Source: Phycisphaerales bacterium
Lineage (GTDB): Bacteria > Planctomycetota > Phycisphaerae > WQYP01
Length of the DNA stretch: 33,360 nucleotides
Assembly (NCBI GenBank): GCA_027313145.1
Contig: DAHVEJ010000021.1
Span: 1-33,360 of the forward strand
Reading direction: 5' to 3'
Positions 28,806-33,360 of the stretch are shown here, piece by piece. The notes beneath the pieces are model-generated. The model saw nothing but the letters and a program-made list of their open reading frames with translations. It searched no databases and was not told where the DNA came from. How positions within the stretch are numbered: the first letter of the stretch is position 1; every line of letters starts with the position of its first letter. Position numbers and translations under genes: made by a program.

Positions 28806-30071
28806 AAACATGCAAACGGCACCTCCGGCCAAGAAGCCCCAATAATTGGCGTCCGGGAAAAAAACCGGACCGAGCCCCATCGACATGCTCAGGGCTACTA
28901 CTAACGTAGCTGCGCTTCGGTATTGTGCAAGCCACCAAACCAACGCGAGAATCAGCGGCTGTGCCAACATGATGGAAATGATGAATGGAACCAATAGCAG
29001 CGCGCCAACAAGGCCACCGCCGGCGAGGTAGACTGCAACCAGAAATATGGTCGAGGAGGCCACGCAGGCCTTAAACCCGTTGAGGAAAAGGCTTGCGGCG
29101 AATCCCTTGATAAAAGCGCTCCGCGTTCCCGGACGCAGCGACTCCGTAGCAAGAAAGCGGAAATTTGCGATACATCGCCCCGCAAGGGATATTGCCGGGA
29201 ATAATGCCAAAAATGGCAGCATGTATTGGGACCCCACAACGACATCAAGCTGGCTTGGGTGCTGCGTAAGGCCGATAACGCAAACGGGTATCAGAAGGAA
29301 AGGGAGCATTGACAGCGACATCCCAAGTCGAAAGAACCGGGTTCTGCGCCACCGTCCTCGGCCGCGCATGGCAGCCGCGCTATGGGACAGCGACGCGACG
29401 CTCTGAGAAGGCAGAGACTCGGAGGCCCTAGTGCGGCGGTGCCTGCGTAACCATCCACTCATGGCCGTGAATTCAAGCGGTGCTGCATACCCGAGCCCCC
29501 CTTCCGCCAGGTAAGCCACTCGGGTGACCGCCGAGACTGTGAGTACAGTGCCGAACGCCAAAAGCCACCAAGTGAGGATGTGGTACTGGCCGGATAGGGT
29601 AGCAGCCAACGCCTGCTGGATGCCAAACTGGTTCAGGGAAAATAGGAAAAACGCGACCGCGCTCGCAGCCAATAAAATAACGCTCGGCATCGCAACAGCG
29701 ATGCCGGTGAAGCCGAAAATTAATATTGATACTGACACGGGGGCAAGGTAAGACCGGTTCTGTACGATCGCGGCTGGCAACGGCATGGCAAGAACGACAT
29801 CCAGGGCGAGAAGCCCAAACACTAAAATTTGCGGGGGAGTGTATTTCGGGGTGAGTCTACGCCACCACCCAGTCATCCGCTCCCTGAACTGGCTCCAAAG
29901 TGACCCGGCAATAAAGAACTCCCCGAGCAACCACGAGAATAGCTGCGAGTGGCCCGGCAGACATGAAAGCCCCACCCAGAGAACGCCCCCCAGAGGCATG
30001 AGCCCAGCTTGCCACGACGAAAACGGCTGCCGCACGTACGTCATCAATACTTCTTTATAGCGATTACCCAT
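28746..30071 (-). CDS. Multi-TM ABC-type permease, paralog 2
   Basis: 441 aa, many hydrophobic segments; N-terminus MGNRYKEVLMTY and C-terminus LGLILIPFVYRRWMNLEMG shared with the upstream paralog. Confidence 0.72.
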   Translation of the reverse strand: MGNRYKEVLMTYVRQPFSSWQAGLMPLGGVLWVGLSCLPGHSQLFSWLLGEFFIAGSLWSQFRERMTGWWRRLTPKYTPPQILVFGLLALDVVLAMPLPAAIVQNRSYLAPVSVSILIFGFTGIAVAMPSVILLAASAVAFFLFSLNQFGIQQALAATLSGQYHILTWWLLAFGTVLTVSAVTRVAYLAEGGLGYAAPLEFTAMSGWLRRHRRTRASESLPSQSVASLSHSAAAMRGRGRWRRTRFFRLGMSLSMLPFLLIPVCVIGLTQHPSQLDVVVGSQYMLPFLALFPAISLAGRCIANFRFLATESLRPGTRSAFIKGFAASLFLNGFKACVASSTIFLVAVYLAGGGLVGALLLVPFIISIMLAQPLILALVWWLAQYRSAATLVVALSMSMGLGPVFFPDANYWGFLAGGAVCMFLGLILIPFVYRRWMNLEMG

Positions 30072-30180
30072 TTGACACCTTTCCCATCTTTCTCGCCCCC
30101 GGCGAAAGTTTACGTCACCCCATTTCCAAATTCATCCATCGGCGGTACACAAAGGGAACCAAAATCAGGCCCAGAAGCAT
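30025..30180. repeat. Imperfect direct repeat, copy 2
   Basis: See 28665-28805; spans the junction between the two permease genes. Confidence 0.75.
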
Positions 30181-31461
30181 GGATCCTGCCGCGGTAGCCA
30201 GAAGGTCTTCATAACCAGATCGCCGGTCCAGCAGGGAGGGCACGCCATAGAAAATGGCCGGCAGCAAGGCTGCCCAAATGATCCCGCGGTTGGGCAGGCT
30301 CCACCAGGACGCGACAAAAATAATGAACTGAAACAACAGCGATGCCAAGCCGTATGGGGCGGCCAGTCGCAGGGCAGCTTGTCCGCCGCCAGCGCAAAGC
30401 ATAGCCAGAATAAACATTGCCGCCGCGATCATCCACAGGGTTATAATCTGAACCAGCATCGCAACTGCTATGCTGAGAACGAACCGCCGGCGGTCTGCGG
30501 GCTTTAGTAATTCGCCTGCGAGGCAGGGAAGAATTTGCAGCCACTCGCTTGTGGCAACCAATCCCGGAAACACAATAAGCGCAACAGAGATCGCGACGGC
30601 ACCAAGCATTATTTGGCGGGGTGATGTGTGCCGGAGGGAAAGAAAAAAGATCACCGCAAATAGGAACACCACGGCGTTAAACACTATTTCAAGCCAGCGC
30701 GACTGCGCATAGCGCCAATGGCGCACGAACGCGCTGAACAATTTCAACAGCCCGATCTTGCTTCCTCTTGCCAAGTGGTCGCGTCGTGCATATTTGATGC
30801 TCGTATGCCTGTTTTTTTCAGTAATTCGGAGCAGTTCTGCCGCGGCGTCTAACGCATCTTCCGCCGGCATTTCCATGAGACGCGGGCGCGGTGTTGCGGA
30901 TTTCCTTGCCAGCAGCCTGATCGCAATGGCAATTTCTGCGACACCAATACCCAGCAGTAACAGGGTATACAGCCATCCCTTCGGTGAAGAGGGGTTTCCC
31001 ACGCGTTGCCAAAAAACCGCTCCCACCAGCGGAAGGCACGCAATCGGAAGGATAATCGCCGAAAGATAATTCATCGCGGAAACCAGGCCCACGGCCCCAA
31101 ACAGGAAAATAGTGATGGTATAAACGCCGATGTGGCCGCCGCCATGGCGATATATGGCAATCGCGGGCAATCCTATAACCACGACTCCGGCCAGTGTGAG
31201 AAAAGCTCTAACGTGCCATCGGAAAAAATCCGGGGTCAATTTTTTCTGCGGCTCGATCATCTGTTGGCTGAAATGTGTCCACAACAGGCCGGCCGCCAAT
31301 AGCGTTCCAATGAACTGCGAGAAAAAACCGTATTGACGTGAGTCCCCCAAATCCCCCGTTACAAACGCCCAAGCCGTAAGCCCGATCCAGAACGGTACCC
31401 CAATGGATGCAACCGCCCGGCGCAGATACGTCATCAAAACCTCTTTATACCGATTATCCAT
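30115..31461 (-). CDS. Multi-TM ABC-type permease, paralog 1
   Basis: 448 aa, many hydrophobic segments; start overlaps the end of the ATPase gene by 8 nt; MDNRYKEVLMTYLRR...LGLILVPFVYRRWMNLEMG. Confidence 0.75.
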   Translation of the reverse strand: MDNRYKEVLMTYLRRAVASIGVPFWIGLTAWAFVTGDLGDSRQYGFFSQFIGTLLAAGLLWTHFSQQMIEPQKKLTPDFFRWHVRAFLTLAGVVVIGLPAIAIYRHGGGHIGVYTITIFLFGAVGLVSAMNYLSAIILPIACLPLVGAVFWQRVGNPSSPKGWLYTLLLLGIGVAEIAIAIRLLARKSATPRPRLMEMPAEDALDAAAELLRITEKNRHTSIKYARRDHLARGSKIGLLKLFSAFVRHWRYAQSRWLEIVFNAVVFLFAVIFFLSLRHTSPRQIMLGAVAISVALIVFPGLVATSEWLQILPCLAGELLKPADRRRFVLSIAVAMLVQIITLWMIAAAMFILAMLCAGGGQAALRLAAPYGLASLLFQFIIFVASWWSLPNRGIIWAALLPAIFYGVPSLLDRRSGYEDLLATAAGSMLLGLILVPFVYRRWMNLEMG

Positions 31462-32176
31462 GTTGCACCCCCTGCTGAATTTCCAGAAAGGCGTCTTCCA
31501 GGCTGGTGTGCGTGCGTTCCTTTAACGCTTCCAGTGAGCCGAACCAGGCGATTTTGCCTTCCTTCATAATCGCCACATAATCCGCCACGCGCTCCAGATC
31601 GGATGTGATGTGCGTAGAAAATAATACGGTGCGCTGTTCCGGCTCGGAAAGTTCCACCAGCAGTTGCAGAAATTGTCGGCGGGCCTGCGGGTCCAGACTG
31701 GCCGCGGGTTCATCAAGTATCAGCAGATCAGGTTGATAGGCTACGGCGGTAAGAATTGCCAGCTTCTGTTTCTGTCCCACCGATAATCCCCGTACCCGGT
31801 CGTCCAGAGGGATATCCCATTCCCGCACGAGGCGCTCGGTGAGTTCGGCATTCCATGTCGCATAAAATGACGCGGTATATTGGATCAATTCCCGCACACG
31901 CATCCACGGATATAAGCTTATTACCTGCGGCACATAGCCCAGACGCGCCTTGGCCCCGGCGGACAACGACCAGACATCTTCACCTAACAACGCACATTGG
32001 CCCGACGTGGGCCGCAGTAAGCCTAACGCGCATTTTATCAGTGTGGTTTTTCCGGCCCCGTTGGCTCCCAGCAATCCCACGGTGGCACCCGCCGGAATTT
32101 CCAGATTCACGCCACGCAGGGCCGGCTTGGAGCCGAAGGTTTTCGTCAGATTGGTAATACTGATCGCCGCGGTCAT
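31454..32176 (-). CDS. ABC transporter ATP-binding protein (YtrB/CcmA-like)
   Basis: Walker A GANGAGKTT, signature LSVGQKQKL, Walker B LLILDEP, H-loop STHI. Confidence 0.95.
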   Translation of the reverse strand: MTAAISITNLTKTFGSKPALRGVNLEIPAGATVGLLGANGAGKTTLIKCALGLLRPTSGQCALLGEDVWSLSAGAKARLGYVPQVISLYPWMRVRELIQYTASFYATWNAELTERLVREWDIPLDDRVRGLSVGQKQKLAILTAVAYQPDLLILDEPAASLDPQARRQFLQLLVELSEPEQRTVLFSTHITSDLERVADYVAIMKEGKIAWFGSLEALKERTHTSLEDAFLEIQQGVQHG

Positions 32177-32586
32177 AAGCTTCTCCTTTCAGCTTGAATA
32201 TCAGATTCCGTTTCCAGAGCCATGGATGCGGAAAGCATCTCATGTAATTCTTCTGAACTAATACCCAGCAACCGGGCCTGTTGAACCGCTTGGCGCAGCT
32301 GCGCCAGTAGAGCCTGGGTCTGCGCATTTTTATGCCCCCGTGCGCCGGGATTGGCCTTGACGAAGGTTCCGCTGCCCTGGCGGGTTTCCAACCAACCCTC
32401 GGCCGTCAGACGTTCATAGACATGCAGAATAGTGTTCTGATTAACCGCCAGTTCGCGGGCCAACTCCCGCACGCTGGGCACGCGGTCTCCGGGCTTTAAG
32501 GCCCGCGCCACGCATTGCGAACGGATCTGATCCGCAATCTGCCGGCTGATGGGCACGCCGGATGATGGCTCAATTCGAAGCCGCAT
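32173..32586 (-). CDS. GntR-family regulator, YtrA subfamily-like
   Basis: 'MRLRIEPSSGVPISRQIADQIRSQCVARALKPGDRVPSVRELARELAVNQNTILHVYERLTAEGWLETRQGSGTFV'; overlaps ABC ATPase start (ATGA). Confidence 0.92.
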   Translation of the reverse strand: MRLRIEPSSGVPISRQIADQIRSQCVARALKPGDRVPSVRELARELAVNQNTILHVYERLTAEGWLETRQGSGTFVKANPGARGHKNAQTQALLAQLRQAVQQARLLGISSEELHEMLSASMALETESDIQAERRSL

Positions 32587-32651
32587 GAATGACACTCCTG
32601 AATGCAATCCGAGCAATCGCCCGGACATTACTCGGGTTGCCCGCTAATGAC

Positions 32652-32686
32652 TATAGTACTATAACACTAGTCGGATGGGATGTCAA
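32652..32686 (-). promoter_or_regulatory. Predicted sigma70 promoter and palindromic operator for the GntR-ABC operon
   Basis: Minus strand TTGACA (32686-32681), 17 nt spacer, TATAGT (32663-32658); 12-nt palindrome TATAGTACTATA (32652-32663) covers the -10. Confidence 0.8.
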
Positions 32687-32827
32687 ACGCAAAAGAAATC
32701 CCACCGAAAAGGTACCTGACACGAATGGCACTTCCTTAAGGCATAGACGCATTATTTGCGGCACATAGACAAATTATGTCGTCTTGTGAAAATAGAAGGG
32801 GTGGACCATTAAAGCAAGGAGGCTTTT

Positions 32828-33360
32828 ATGCCAAGGTATGCCAGTCAAGGACGACGGCGCGGAAATGTGAGTCATCGGGTCAGGTGTATTTCGCGGAGTC
32901 TGCTCGCTGGGGATTTAACGGTGCTGGAGCGATTACTTCCGGCCCACAAGGTGCGGCAGGCGATCGCGGCGGAAGGAGTTCAGTTCCGGGAACGCCTGTT
33001 CCCACCGCTGGTAACGCTGTGGGTATTTCTTCTTCAGGTGCTTGATGCCGATGGTTCCTGCCGCGCGGCCGTAGCTCGGTTGATGGCATTGCTTTCGGCG
33101 GGTGGCCAAGGGAATCGCGTGCCATGCGGGGCGGGTACCGGCCCGTATTGCAAAGCGCGGCAGCGGCTGCCTGAAAAGTTATTATCTCGGCTGGCGTGCG
33201 AAACCGGGCAGGCGTTAGACCGCCAATTCCCCATTGCCGCCAAGGGCCTGCTGGGTGGCAGAGCCTTGCGGATAGTGGACGGAACCACTTGCAGCATGCC
33301 CGATACACCGGAGAACCAGGGGGCCTGGCCGCAACCGCCGACGCAGAAGACCGGGTTGGG
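32828..33360 (+). mobile_element. IS4-type transposase, 5' part (runs off window end)
   Basis: Open frame to window end: MPRYASQGRRRGNVSHRVRCISRSLLAGDLTVLERLLPAHKVRQAIAAEGVQFRERLFPPLVTLWVFLLQVLDADGSCRAAVARLMA...GTGPYCKARQRLPEKLL...GRALRIVDGTTCSMPDTPENQGAWPQPPTQKTGLG; DDE-type 'VDGTT.SMPDTPEN...PQP..QK.GLG' signature. Confidence 0.88.

Noticed and set aside
32880-33308. Minus-strand 142 aa ORF and + ORF 32776-33045
   Set aside because: Overlap the clearly recognisable transposase frame; shadow ORFs
1-33360. CRISPR arrays, prophage modules, rRNA genes
   Set aside because: No regularly spaced identical repeats, no phage structural or integrase genes, no rRNA-like sequence seen

Overview
Bacterial chromosomal window. 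Gene content and style suggest a Planctomycetota/Phycisphaerae-like genome, but that is inference only. Left half: a rearranged ribosomal/RNA polymerase ('beta-operon') region: rpmG, tRNA-Trp(CCA), secE, nusG, a small membrane ORF, rplK, a TIM-barrel sugar isomerase, lysA and a small unknown ORF on +. Next come rplA-rplJ-rplL inverted on -, then rpoB and rpoC on +. rpoB and rpoC are separated by a translationally coupled pair of small genes (a HEPN-like protein and a ~86 aa partner). Middle: rpoC terminator, scpA, and an ArsR/DoxX-like/DinB cluster. Right half: a coupled minus-strand operon encoding a ~500 aa lipoprotein and a giant 1844 aa AsmA/DUF748-like protein, a dinB remnant, a small membrane protein, and a secreted GH26 mannanase-like enzyme with a CBM35-like module. 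It continues with a YtrA-like GntR / ABC ATPase / two paralogous permease operon that carries a truncated third permease start. The window ends in an IS4-type transposase that runs off the edge. Main leads: the HEPN pair inside rpoB-rpoC, the dismantled and inverted L1-L10-L12 operon with its divergent promoter/leader, and the repeat-built DUF748-like protein with its lipoprotein partner.
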